NCBI RefSeq assembly: GCF_025370105.1
Contig: NZ_JANQBK010000001.1
Location: 682,001-746,000, forward strand
Reading direction: 5' to 3'
Length of the DNA stretch: 64,000 nt
Origin: Sphingomonas hylomeconis
Lineage (GTDB): Bacteria > Pseudomonadota > Alphaproteobacteria > Sphingomonadales > Sphingomonadaceae
Part shown: positions 8,885 to 17,173 of the stretch, one piece after another
How the letters are laid out: each line of letters opens with the position of its first letter
Position numbering within the stretch: the stretch's first letter is position 1
Position numbers and translations under genes: made by a program
The notes under the pieces: model-generated
The model's input: the letters and a program-made list of their open reading frames with translations, nothing else
Database searches by the model: none
Told to the model about the DNA's origin: nothing

Positions 8885-10081
8885 ATGAAGCACGATGTTC
8901 CGCCGCCTTATACCGCCGTCACTCAGCATCCGGTGTTTCCCACGCCGAGCCATGACGAAGCGGCGCGGTTCGATTTCCTCGCCAATCTGAACAAATATCT
9001 CTCGGGCAGTATCGGCACCGGAAACAAGCGCGCCTATGAGACGCGTGTCCTGCCGGCGTTCCGGGCCGAGCATGGCCGCGATCCGGCCGATCGCACCGAG
9101 ATCCGCCGCGCGATGAACCGCGATCCGTGGCATCGCTTCTGGTCTGCGCTCAAGCGCAACTCGATGGAAATGCGCCAGCAGAACGGCCGCCAGATGGCAT
9201 TGCGCCAGATGGATGATCTCGAAAGCCACGCGCGCCAGTTCAACGAAGGCCGCGACACGCTCGAGCTCGATGCGGGCGTCGCGGTGCCGCGCTACCAGGC
9301 GGCGGTGGATATCCACTGCATGCCTGGCAGCTATCACGGGGAGGATCGCCCGGGCGATGTTTCGGCTGGAGCGAACTACGATGCCGGCATTTTCGCCACC
9401 ACCGCAGGCGGGCTGGGCGCGCTTTCGGACGGCGGCGGGCAGGCGCTGGTCGAATGGATCAAGCGCGAGCGCCCGGGCTGGACCCCGCGCCGGATCCTCG
9501 ATCTGGGATCGACGATCGGGCACAATATCGTCCCGCTTGCGCTCGCCTTTCCCGATACGGAGGTCATCGCGATCGATACCGCCGCGGCGTCGCTGCGCTA
9601 CGGCCATGCGCGCGCGCAGGCGCTCGGCGCGCGCAACCTGCGCTTCATCCAGATGAACGCCGAGGATATGCACCGCTTTGGCGACGGACATTTCGACTGG
9701 GTGCAGACGACGATGTTCCTGCACGAGCTTTCGGGCACCGCACTGCCGCGGATCATCCGAGAGGGTTACCGCGTGCTCGCCCCCGGTGGGCTGATGTTCC
9801 ACCTCGAGCAGCCCGAATATACCGACGAGATGCCGCTTTACGAGCAGTTCATTCGCGATTGGGACGCGTTCAACAACAACGAGCCTTTCTGGTCGGCGAT
9901 GCATTCGCTCGACATGAAGCAGGTGATGATCGACGCGGGCTTCGCGCACGGCAGCCTATTCACCAGTGGGGTGCGCGCGGTGGTCGATACCGATGTCTTC
10001 CCCGAGGCCAAATCGGGCGGCGATGAGGATCATGGCCGGGCCGCGTACTGGCACGCGTACGGCGCCTGGAAAGCGGCCTGA
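8885..10081 (+). CDS. class I SAM-dependent methyltransferase-like protein with long N-terminal extension
   Basis: 398 residues. The C-terminal half (about residues 190-310) is a Rossmann methyltransferase domain: ILDLGSTIGHN is motif I with GST instead of the usual GCG, VIAIDTAAA is motif II, and a late GYRVLAPGGLMFH strand follows. The first 190 residues are mainly charged helices that I do not recognise. It sits 84 nt after the FAD oxidase in operon B. A role in methylating or demethylating a pathway intermediate, or a non-methyltransfer role, are both open. The start at the ATG has a modest GAAGGG upstream. Confidence 0.8.
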   Translation: MKHDVPPPYTAVTQHPVFPTPSHDEAARFDFLANLNKYLSGSIGTGNKRAYETRVLPAFRAEHGRDPADRTEIRRAMNRDPWHRFWSALKRNSMEMRQQNGRQMALRQMDDLESHARQFNEGRDTLELDAGVAVPRYQAAVDIHCMPGSYHGEDRPGDVSAGANYDAGIFATTAGGLGALSDGGGQALVEWIKRERPGWTPRRILDLGSTIGHNIVPLALAFPDTEVIAIDTAAASLRYGHARAQALGARNLRFIQMNAEDMHRFGDGHFDWVQTTMFLHELSGTALPRIIREGYRVLAPGGLMFHLEQPEYTDEMPLYEQFIRDWDAFNNNEPFWSAMHSLDMKQVMIDAGFAHGSLFTSGVRAVVDTDVFPEAKSGGDEDHGRAAYWHAYGAWKAA

Positions 10082-10147
10082 CGCCGCGGCCTATTCCCCT
10101 CACCCGACCGAAGCAAGAGCCCCGCAAGACTGCGGCAGGAGATTGAT

Positions 10148-10510
10148 GTGAGCGACGAACCCCTCGACTGGATCGCCCTTGCCGGCAAGCGCGCCAAGGG
10201 CAAGCGCCCCGACTATTTCGACGATCCCGCCGTCGATCGGCTGCTGTCGATCGTGATGGCACTGGTGGGCGAGGTCTCGGTCCAGCGCCAGCGCGGCGAC
10301 ACGCTCGAACGGCTGCTCGAGGCAAAGGGCATCGTCGCGCGCGAAGACATCGAAAGCTTCGTTCCCGATCGCGCGGCGGCCGAGGAACGCGGCGTGGCGA
10401 CCAAGGCCTATATCGCCCGCGTCATGCGCGGGGTGCAGCAGGCGATGGAAGCCATGGCGGCAGACGACAAGCCGGTAGAACAAGTGAGTGAGGAGCTCAA
10501 AAAGCTATGA
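10148..10510 (+). CDS. conserved hypothetical protein of operon B, 120 aa
   Basis: Small soluble, mostly helical protein without signal peptide or membrane segment. I do not recognise the family. The sequence is charged at both ends and has an SIVMALVGEVSVQRQRGDTLERLL helix likely to mediate association with another subunit. GTG start at 10148 with GGAG 6-9 nt upstream. Its stop overlaps the start of the next gene (ATGA), so the two are made together and may form a complex or serve the oxidase/methyltransferase module. Confidence 0.7.
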   Translation: MSDEPLDWIALAGKRAKGKRPDYFDDPAVDRLLSIVMALVGEVSVQRQRGDTLERLLEAKGIVAREDIESFVPDRAAAEERGVATKAYIARVMRGVQQAMEAMAADDKPVEQVSEELKKL

Positions 10511-11241
10511 TGAAGCACCGTTCGGTTCGCGGAAAGATCCGCTACACCTCGAAGAAGCCCGAAATGCTCGATCACGAGCGCGGCCGGGAATGGTTCGCCT
10601 TCACGCATCACGATGACGGCTCGGTGATCGTGCGCGCGCAATGCGAGATCGAGGAGCCCGCCCCGACGGTGTTGCGCGACATCGTCTATGCGGTCGGCCC
10701 CGACGGCCGTCCGCGTAACCTCCACGTCCATCTGACGGTGGGGGACGCGTTCATGGGATCGGGCTGGTTCAACGTCGACGCCGGCGACGAGGGCGGGGTG
10801 ATCGAATGCGAGAGCCACGGGCCGAGCATCGGCCGGCTTTCGCAGGTGGTGAATTTCGAAGGGCCGATCGACGCGCTCGGGACGCACCCGATTATCTGCG
10901 ATGCGTTCAACACACGCTGCATCGATGTCTCGAAGGGGCCACATCGCCGCACGCTGCGCTGTTACCTGCCATCGCCCGATCACCGCGGCGCGACGCCGCC
11001 GATCGCGGTCGAGGTCAAGATCGATCTCGAATATCTCGGCGACGAGGAAGTGACGGTCGAGGCGGGCACGTTCGCTTGCCGGCACTTCCGCTTCGTCGAC
11101 GATACGGAGACCGGGATGGGCGGGAAGACGCACCCGCATTACGACCTGTGGGTGACCGCAGACGAGGACGCGATCTTCGTTCAGGGTGGGGTCGGCGGCT
11201 ATATGCAGACCTGGTACGAACTGGTCGAACTCGAGCGCTGA
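10507..11241 (+). CDS. conserved hypothetical protein of operon B, 244 aa
   Basis: Soluble protein of unrecognised family, predicted mainly beta-strand, with acidic surface and several His residues (HLHVHLT-like spacing around residues 75-80, HPHYDLW near 215). No signal peptide or membrane segment. Last gene of operon B, coupled to the 120-residue protein by a 4-nt overlap; a second ATG at 10510 is an alternative start. It ends 90 nt before the convergent PuuE-like gene. A lipocalin- or cupin-like binding protein or an isomerase is conceivable, but nothing in the sequence decides this. Confidence 0.7.
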   Translation: MMKHRSVRGKIRYTSKKPEMLDHERGREWFAFTHHDDGSVIVRAQCEIEEPAPTVLRDIVYAVGPDGRPRNLHVHLTVGDAFMGSGWFNVDAGDEGGVIECESHGPSIGRLSQVVNFEGPIDALGTHPIICDAFNTRCIDVSKGPHRRTLRCYLPSPDHRGATPPIAVEVKIDLEYLGDEEVTVEAGTFACRHFRFVDDTETGMGGKTHPHYDLWVTADEDAIFVQGGVGGYMQTWYELVELER

Positions 11242-11331
11242 GACGGTGAATGCCCCGCGCCGTCGTGCCGAACCGGCCGGCGGAGCGGGGCACTGGCGCG
11301 GCCGGACCCATCGGCGTTGCGGCAGCGCGCC

Positions 11332-12255
11332 TCAGGCGTTCGCTTCCTGCGCCGCCCAGGCATCGACAATTGCCCCGCCGGGGGCGACCCACGCCTCGGC
11401 GCGGCCCGCGAGATCGGCGATCATCGTCTCGATCGCGTCGATGCGGTACGGCAATCCGGAAATATAGGGCGTCAGATGCACCGGCAGCAGCCGGGCATCG
11501 GTCTGCCCCGCCTCGCGCGCGAGCCAGTCGAATGCGTCGCCGAGCTGCTCGGCATAGCTGTCGGCCGATTGCTGCTGGACCGCGATCACCTGTCGATCGG
11601 AAAGCTCGTGGTTGAGCGGAAGGTTTAGCAGCCCGTTGCTGAAGCGGTACGGAAGCTCGTCATTGACCCAGTCGCAGCCATAAACGAGCCCGGCCGCGTG
11701 GAGCAGATCGAGCGTATTGAAGCTCTGCGAGCGCGCGATCGACAGCCAGCCACGCGGGCGCGTGCCGGCCACCCGTTCGATCGTGTCGAGCGATCGGGCG
11801 ATCAGCGCGCGTTCCTGCTCGATCGGCAGGCCGCTCGCGATCGTGCCGTTCATGTCGGTCGAATGCGCGATGATTTCGTGGCCGGCGCCGACGATCTCGA
11901 CGATCAGCTCGGGATAGCGTTCGGCGATCGTCGAATTGATCGCGATCGAGGCGGTGACGCCGGCCTTCGCAAAGGCGTCCAGCAGGCGATAGAAGCCGAC
12001 GCGCGTGCCATATTCGCGGGCGGTGTAATGGCGGTAATCCGGGTAGGGCGTCACCATATGACCTGGCGCGCGGAACGGGGTGTCACTCGGGGTCAGCGGA
12101 AACCATTCGAGGCTGACACAGAACCATACCGCCACCCCCTTGTCGCCCGGCCAGCGCAGCTTGGGCCGGTCCTTGATCGCCGACCACGAGTACAGATCAT
12201 GATCATAACCCAATTGGCGCTTGGGGTAGGTGAGGTAGCTGGGGTCGAGAGTCAT
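11332..12255 (-). CDS. PuuE-like polysaccharide-deacetylase-fold hydrolase (second copy)
   Basis: NodB-fold hydrolase of 307 residues related to PuuE allantoinase and cyclic imide hydrolase. AVWFCVSLEWFPL is the first strand, GHEIIAHSTDMNG carries the conserved His, GWLSIARSQSFNTLDLL follows, and LLPVHLTPYISGLPYR is the C-terminal His strand. The start is the ATG at 12255 because it overlaps the stop of the upstream copy (ATGA); longer readings have no support. The two copies are diverged, so they probably act on different rings or form a heteromer. Last gene of operon C. Not a cell-wall deacetylase: it lacks a signal peptide. Confidence 0.85.
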   Translation of the reverse strand: MTLDPSYLTYPKRQLGYDHDLYSWSAIKDRPKLRWPGDKGVAVWFCVSLEWFPLTPSDTPFRAPGHMVTPYPDYRHYTAREYGTRVGFYRLLDAFAKAGVTASIAINSTIAERYPELIVEIVGAGHEIIAHSTDMNGTIASGLPIEQERALIARSLDTIERVAGTRPRGWLSIARSQSFNTLDLLHAAGLVYGCDWVNDELPYRFSNGLLNLPLNHELSDRQVIAVQQQSADSYAEQLGDAFDWLAREAGQTDARLLPVHLTPYISGLPYRIDAIETMIADLAGRAEAWVAPGGAIVDAWAAQEANA

Positions 12256-13148
12256 GCGCCGTCTCCCGCTTGCTGCCCGCGCCAGGCATCGATGATTTCC
12301 CCCGCCCGCGCGATCCAGGCGCGGCCATCGCCCGCGATATGCTCCAGCACGCGTTCGAATGCTGCGATCCGATGTGGCTGGCCGATCAGATAGGCATGGA
12401 GGGGGATGCACATTACCGTGCCGGAGGCCGCGCCTTCGCTTGCGAGCCGCTCATATTGGCGGATCAGCGTGTCGGCATAGTCGCGCGGGGACATATTGTA
12501 GACGAAGAAGCCGTAATGATCGTTGACCTCCAGGCTGTAGGGGATCGATGCGAGCCGCCCGCGCGTCACCTTCACGTCGCCGACCTGATCATCGTGATAC
12601 AGGTCGCAGGTATAATCGAGCCCATATTCGGCGATCAGGTCCAGCGTACGCGGCGTGTGGGTCAGCGCCGGCGCCAGCCAGCCACGAATTCGCTGGCCGG
12701 TCGCGGCCTGCACCGTTTCGATCGAATCCTCGATGATCGCGCGCTCCTGCGCCTCGTCCATGCCGTAGGCGTAACGCGTATTGTAAATGCCGTGACTGAA
12801 GAACTCCCAGCCACGCCGCGCACCATCTTCGACCACCTCGGGGTGGTGCTGACACAGCGCGACCGACAGGCTGACCGATCCTGGAAAGCCGTGGCGGCTC
12901 ATCACCTCCGCCATCCGCCAGTGCGATACACGGTTCGAATGGTCGCGGTGGGCATAGCCGACGACATCGGGATGCGGTTTTGCCCAGCTCTTGCGATGCG
13001 GATTGGCCGGCGGATCGATCTCGTAATATTCGAGATTGGGTGCGACCCAGACGGCGACGGTTTTGCCCCCGGGCCAGACGATGCGTGGGCGGTTCCTATA
13101 GGGCTGGAAAGCGTAAAGGCCGGGGTCGGCTGACTGTGCCTCAGCCAC
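12252..13148 (-). CDS. PuuE-like polysaccharide-deacetylase-fold hydrolase (first copy)
   Basis: 298-residue NodB-fold protein of the PuuE allantoinase/cyclic imide hydrolase group, expected to hydrolyse a cyclic amide (C-N bond in a ring). Visible: RPRIVWPGGKTVAVWVAPN at the N-terminus, GWEFFSHGIYNTRYAYGM with the conserved His, RGWLAPALTHTPRTLDL, and CIPLHAYLIGQPHR at the C-terminus. The GTG at 13148 is taken as start because it overlaps the isochorismatase stop by 8 nt and gives the family N-terminus. Cytoplasmic, no signal peptide. Second gene of operon C. Confidence 0.85.
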   Translation of the reverse strand: MAEAQSADPGLYAFQPYRNRPRIVWPGGKTVAVWVAPNLEYYEIDPPANPHRKSWAKPHPDVVGYAHRDHSNRVSHWRMAEVMSRHGFPGSVSLSVALCQHHPEVVEDGARRGWEFFSHGIYNTRYAYGMDEAQERAIIEDSIETVQAATGQRIRGWLAPALTHTPRTLDLIAEYGLDYTCDLYHDDQVGDVKVTRGRLASIPYSLEVNDHYGFFVYNMSPRDYADTLIRQYERLASEGAASGTVMCIPLHAYLIGQPHRIAAFERVLEHIAGDGRAWIARAGEIIDAWRGQQAGDGA

Positions 13149-13833
13149 GGCGCGCTTCCAGCCAGTCGATGACGGTCTGGACCGGTTCGACATCCGCATA
13201 TTTGAGCTGGAGGTCGGTCAGGTTGGCGAAGTGATAGCTGGCATGTTTGTCCGCGCAGGTTTCGATCGGGACGATGGTCCGATAGCCCCGGCTGAGCGAA
13301 TCCACGGCAGTCGCGCGCACACAGCCCGATGTCGATCCGCCGGTAACCACAACGGTGTCCACCTGGTGCCAGATGAGCAGGCTTTGCAGCGGCGTTTCGA
13401 AGAACGCCGACGGCATGCGCTTGGTGTAGATCGCATCCAGGCCATGATCGATATCACAGCGATCGTCGAAGTGGTGGCGGCGGCTATCGACCTTGATGTT
13501 CTGAAGGCTGTCGGCGGTATTGGTGCGCGTACCCCAGACACCGGCATCGCTGGCATCGTCCATATAGGCGACATGGGTCCAGATTACCGGCATGTCTCGT
13601 TCGCGCGCCAGCCGAGACAGAGTGTTGGCATATTCGATCTGCCGCGGATCGGTTTCATACGCGGTCTTGAACTCGTCGATCCGTGTATAGGCGTTCTGAA
13701 AATCAACGTTCACGATGGCGAGCTTTTTGCCGAAGCCGAATTTCGTTCGCGCCGGATTGGCCATCACTTCCTCGAAGATCTGCCGCGCCGTGCGGTCATC
13801 CTCGACCATCCGGGTGCCAATGATCTCGGTCAT
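13141..13833 (-). CDS. isochorismatase-fold amidohydrolase (N-carbamoylsarcosine amidase/maleamate amidase type)
   Basis: Cysteine hydrolase of 230 residues. LAIVNVDFQNAYT supplies the catalytic Asp, KRMPSAFF the Lys, and VVTGGSTSGCVRATAVDSLSRGY the nucleophilic Cys with its preceding cis-peptide-type turn; the catalytic set is complete. Members of this branch cleave linear amides such as N-carbamoylsarcosine or maleamate. AGGAGA stands 8 nt before the ATG. First gene of operon C, followed by two ring-opening hydrolases, so it probably removes the amide from their product. Divergent from the alpha/beta hydrolase, with operator 3 between them. Confidence 0.9.
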   Translation of the reverse strand: MTEIIGTRMVEDDRTARQIFEEVMANPARTKFGFGKKLAIVNVDFQNAYTRIDEFKTAYETDPRQIEYANTLSRLARERDMPVIWTHVAYMDDASDAGVWGTRTNTADSLQNIKVDSRRHHFDDRCDIDHGLDAIYTKRMPSAFFETPLQSLLIWHQVDTVVVTGGSTSGCVRATAVDSLSRGYRTIVPIETCADKHASYHFANLTDLQLKYADVEPVQTVIDWLEARRG

Positions 13834-13895
13834 GGAATGTCTCCTTGTTCGCGGAAACGAACATGCTTGGTCGAAAAGGGCTTGTCTAGTTGAAT

Positions 13896-13907
13896 TTGTC
13901 CGGACAA
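13896..13907. promoter_or_regulatory. operator 3, TTGTCCGGACAA
   Basis: Perfect 12-bp palindrome in the 83-nt divergent gap between operons C and D. It ends 9 nt before the ATG of the alpha/beta hydrolase (13917) and is 62 nt from the isochorismatase start, so one site can control both. A possible rightward promoter is TTGGTC (13867-13872), 17 nt, TTGAAT (13890-13895), putting the transcript start inside the operator. An extra TTGTC half-site lies at 13882-13886. Confidence 0.85.
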
Positions 13908-13916
13908 GTTGTGGTC

Positions 13917-15293
13917 ATGAAGATCACCCGTCACTTCGTCGATGTCGGTAGCCGGCGCGTTCACTACCGCCGTTCGGGGCAAGGACCCGTCCTCCTGATG
14001 GTCCACCAAAGTCCCCGTTCCTCAGCGGAATATGCACCGTTGATGGCAGAATGGTCGGACCGCTTCACCTGCATTGCGCCCGATTCGCCGGGCTTCGGAC
14101 ATTCCGATCCGCTGCCCGATCCCGCGGCGCCAATCGAGGCGTTCGCCGATGCGCTGGTCGACCTGCTCGATGCGCTGGGAATTGAACAGGTTGCCGCCTA
14201 CGGATTTCATTCCGGCGGGATCATCCTGGTCAACGCATTGAGCCGGCACCCGGCGCGCTTCGCGGCGCTCGCGATCGGCGGCTACGCGATCTGGACAGAC
14301 GCCGAGCGCGCCGCCTTTTCCGAAAGCTATCTGCCCGCCTTCCAGCCACGCGCCTATGGCGAGCACCTGACCTGGCTGTGGAATCGCATTCTCGAACAGA
14401 CCTGGTTCTTCCCCTGGTATCAGGTCGATCCCGGCGCGCGGATGACGGTGGCGCATGACGATCCGGTCCGGGTCGATGCCGTGGTGCGCGACATGCTCGA
14501 TGCAGGCGATGCGTACCGTGCCGGCTATGGAGCGGTGCTGCGCGCGTCGCGCGACATTCCCGCCGCTGGTACCCCGACCGCGCCGGTATTGATCACCGCT
14601 TATGATGGCGACGTGTTGCAGGAGCATATCGACCGGCTCGGCGATCTCCCGCCCGAATGGTCGGCACGCAAGGTGGCCAGCCCGATCGCGCACCAGCAGG
14701 CGAGCGTCGAGCATCTCGCTTTGCGCGCGATGCCGGGCCCAGATCAACTCGGCGAAGCGGACGACGAAGGCTTCGTTCATGTCGTCACCACGGGGTTTGA
14801 CGGTCTGATCCACTGGCGCGGCACGCGCGGCGCGGCGATGCATGTTCATGGCCCCGGGCGCGCGCTCGATCTGTTGGACGGTGCGGCGCTGGCGATCGAC
14901 CTGCCAGGCCACGGGCTCTCCGATCCCTGGCCGGGCGCAGCGCCAAGCGATGTCGGCGCCTGGCAAACGGTGATCACGGCCTGCGCGCAGGCGCTCGGCG
15001 CCTCGCGCACTACCTATGAAGCGCTCCCGATCGGAGAGCCTGCCAAGCTTTTCCCATCGCTCGAGCCGGATCGCTTCGGCGCCTATCTCACGCGCGCCTG
15101 GGCGATCGTCCGTGCCGCGCACCTGTTCGCACCGTGGTACGACGCGAACAGCGCGTCGCAGATCGATTTCGATCCCGCCACGCTCCGCCCGGAACGGCTC
15201 GGCGCCGAACACCTCGCACTGATCCGATCGACCGCAGCGCGCGAATGGCTGATCGCACGCCGTCAGATGGAGGTCGATGATGGGAATTCGTGA
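13917..15293 (+). CDS. tandem alpha/beta-hydrolase protein
   Basis: 458 residues, about twice a normal alpha/beta hydrolase. The N-half shows LLMVHQSPRSSAEY (oxyanion region), CIAPDSPGFGHSDP and a nucleophile elbow FHSGG (Ser present, first Gly of GxSxG replaced by Phe). The C-half repeats the hallmark AIDLPGHGLSDPW but has no nucleophile elbow, so it looks like a fused, degenerate second copy. The ATG at 13917 is chosen; the upstream in-frame TTG at 13890 would translate the operator. First gene of operon D; overlaps the next gene by 17 nt. Likely hydrolyses an ester or amide of the pathway. Confidence 0.85.
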   Translation: MKITRHFVDVGSRRVHYRRSGQGPVLLMVHQSPRSSAEYAPLMAEWSDRFTCIAPDSPGFGHSDPLPDPAAPIEAFADALVDLLDALGIEQVAAYGFHSGGIILVNALSRHPARFAALAIGGYAIWTDAERAAFSESYLPAFQPRAYGEHLTWLWNRILEQTWFFPWYQVDPGARMTVAHDDPVRVDAVVRDMLDAGDAYRAGYGAVLRASRDIPAAGTPTAPVLITAYDGDVLQEHIDRLGDLPPEWSARKVASPIAHQQASVEHLALRAMPGPDQLGEADDEGFVHVVTTGFDGLIHWRGTRGAAMHVHGPGRALDLLDGAALAIDLPGHGLSDPWPGAAPSDVGAWQTVITACAQALGASRTTYEALPIGEPAKLFPSLEPDRFGAYLTRAWAIVRAAHLFAPWYDANSASQIDFDPATLRPERLGAEHLALIRSTAAREWLIARRQMEVDDGNS

Positions 15294-15780
15294 TGCGATG
15301 CCGCTGCTCGCCCGGCACGAGGGCGTATGGGACGGCACCTATGTTCATTACAACGCAGCCGGCGAAAAGATCGATGCGCACCGGTCCCGCCTGCTGTGCC
15401 GGATCGATGATGATGCCCGCAACCCGTATCATCAGACCAACTTCTATAGCTGGGCGGACGGGCGCACCGAAGTCCGCGATTTCCCGGCCGAATACCGCGA
15501 CAGCCGGATCTGGTGGAACAACGATCTGATTACCGGTTGGGCGGCCGAGGTGGCGCTCGATGACAAGAAGCGCACGCTGATGCTCTATTGGCAGCGCACC
15601 GGCACCCCCGATCTCTATCTCTACGAGATGATCCAGCTTTCCGACGACGGCGCCCATCGTTGCCGCACTTGGCACTCGATCCGCGGCGGGATGATCGAGA
15701 CCCGCACCGCGATCGAGGAGCGGCTGGTGACGCGCGACTGGCGAACCTATGAGGGGGAGAGCACAGTTCGTGTCGATTGA
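15277..15780 (+). CDS. DUF3598/lipocalin-like protein
   Basis: 167 residues, predicted beta-barrel. The N-terminal HEGVWDGTYVHYNAAGEKID and later strand-rich segments resemble the DUF3598 lipocalin-like family, which binds small hydrophobic ligands or acts as a lyase/isomerase in pigment pathways. No signal peptide, so cytoplasmic. ATG at 15277 overlaps the hydrolase gene by 17 nt and the LeuC-like gene begins inside its last codons, showing tight coupling. Function in this pathway unknown; substrate binding is a reasonable guess. Confidence 0.72.
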   Translation: MMGIRDAMPLLARHEGVWDGTYVHYNAAGEKIDAHRSRLLCRIDDDARNPYHQTNFYSWADGRTEVRDFPAEYRDSRIWWNNDLITGWAAEVALDDKKRTLMLYWQRTGTPDLYLYEMIQLSDDGAHRCRTWHSIRGGMIETRTAIEERLVTRDWRTYEGESTVRVD

Positions 15781-17173
15781 ACCCCGAACGCTGTTCGCCA
15801 AGCTGTGGGATCAGCATCTCGTCGCGCGGCTCAACGGCGAGGATCTAATCGCGATAGACCGGATATTCCTGCACGAACGCACCGGATCGGTCGCACTGCG
15901 TTCGCTCGCGGCAGCCGACCGCCGCGTGCTTGATCCGCACCGGGTGTTCGCGGTGACCGATCATATCGTCGATACCAAAGCCGGCCGGACCGGGACGCTG
16001 GTGCCGGGCGGCGACGTGTTCCTGACCGCGACCCGCGAGGAGACGCGCGCAGCGGGCATCCGCCTGTTCGATGTCGACGATCGCGATCAGGGCATCGTCC
16101 ATGTGATTTCACCCGAACTGGCGATCGTGCTGCCGGGCACGACGCTCGTTTGCCCTGACAGCCATACCTGCAGCCAGGGTGCGTTTGGCGCGCTTGCCTG
16201 GGGGATCGGATCGACGGAGGCCGAACATGCCATGGCGACCGGCACGCTGCGGCTGCCGCGGCCGATGGCGACCCGGGTCAGCTTCGAGGGCGCGCTGCCG
16301 TCCGGCGTTACCGCCAAGGACATGGCACTAACGCTGATCGCGCGCTACGGTGCCGGCGGCGGGCAGGGCCATGCTATCGAGTTTGCGGGCGCGGCGGTGC
16401 GCGGGCTCGATCTGGAGGGCCGGCTGACCTTGTGCAACATGGCGACCGAATTCGGCGCGATGAGCGCTTTTATCGCCCCCGACGACCTCGTCTTCTCCTA
16501 TCTCGAAGGGCGCCGCTACGCTCCTAGCGGGGCAGCGTGGCGCGCTGCTCTTGCCGTCTGGGCCGGTCTCAAAAGTGACGAGGGTGCGGTGTTCGACCGT
16601 GAGATTCGCATAGACGCCAGCGTGATCGCGCCGATGGTGAGCTGGGGCACAAGCCCGCAGAGCACCATCGGGATCGATGCGCTTGTGCCGCGGCAACCGG
16701 AAAGCGGGCTTGACGTGCAGGGGTTTGCGCAGGCGATCGCCTATATGGGCGTCGAGCCGGGCACGCGGATCGACGATCTTGCCATCGATGCCGCCTTTAT
16801 CGGCAGCTGCACCAACGGTCGTATCGCCGATCTGCGCCGCGCCGCCGCGCTGGTGAAGGGGCGCAAGGTGGCGCCCGGCGTTCACGCGCTGGTCGTGCCG
16901 GGCTCGTCCGCGGTGCGCCGCGCCGCCGAGGCCGAGGGACTCGACCAACTGTTCAGAGATGCCGGGTTCGAGTGGCGCATGAGCGGTTGCTCGCTGTGCT
17001 TCTACGCCGGTGGCGAGGGCTTCGCGCCGGGCTCGCGCGTAATTTCGTCGACCAATCGCAATTTCGAAGGGCGCCAGGGGCCGGGGATCCGGACTCACAT
17101 CGCCAGCCCCGAAACCGTCGCGGCCAGCGCGATCGCCGGGCGGATCGCCGATCCGCGGGCGCTGGTGCAATGA
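15770..17173 (+). CDS. aconitase-superfamily hydro-lyase large subunit (LeuC-type)
   Basis: Large subunit of an iron-sulphur dehydratase/isomerase, 467 residues. Counted from the GTG at 15770, the three cluster cysteines fall at 347 (FIGSCTNGRI), 407 and 410 (SGCSLC), which I recall as the same numbers as E. coli LeuC; this and GGGGAGAG upstream favour this start over the ATG at 15749. CPDSHTCSQGAFGALAWGIG is also conserved. Paired with a LeuD-type subunit in an operon with HMG-CoA-lyase-type and CaiB genes, it more likely hydrates a branched maleate (citraconate or dimethylmaleate type) than makes leucine, though a true isopropylmalate isomerase is not excluded. Confidence 0.9.
   Translation: MSIEPRTLFAKLWDQHLVARLNGEDLIAIDRIFLHERTGSVALRSLAAADRRVLDPHRVFAVTDHIVDTKAGRTGTLVPGGDVFLTATREETRAAGIRLFDVDDRDQGIVHVISPELAIVLPGTTLVCPDSHTCSQGAFGALAWGIGSTEAEHAMATGTLRLPRPMATRVSFEGALPSGVTAKDMALTLIARYGAGGGQGHAIEFAGAAVRGLDLEGRLTLCNMATEFGAMSAFIAPDDLVFSYLEGRRYAPSGAAWRAALAVWAGLKSDEGAVFDREIRIDASVIAPMVSWGTSPQSTIGIDALVPRQPESGLDVQGFAQAIAYMGVEPGTRIDDLAIDAAFIGSCTNGRIADLRRAAALVKGRKVAPGVHALVVPGSSAVRRAAEAEGLDQLFRDAGFEWRMSGCSLCFYAGGEGFAPGSRVISSTNRNFEGRQGPGIRTHIASPETVAASAIAGRIADPRALVQ

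Noticed and set aside
7175..9949. Long minus-strand frames opposite the FAD oxidase and methyltransferase
   Set aside because: Shadows of the plus genes; no motifs, and they would break operon B.
11332..13148. Cell-wall polysaccharide deacetylases
   Set aside because: The fold is the same, but there is no signal peptide and the neighbours and length match PuuE/cyclic imide hydrolases.
13882..13893. A fifth operator (TTGTCTAGTTGA)
   Set aside because: Only the left half matches; recorded as a half-site beside operator 3.
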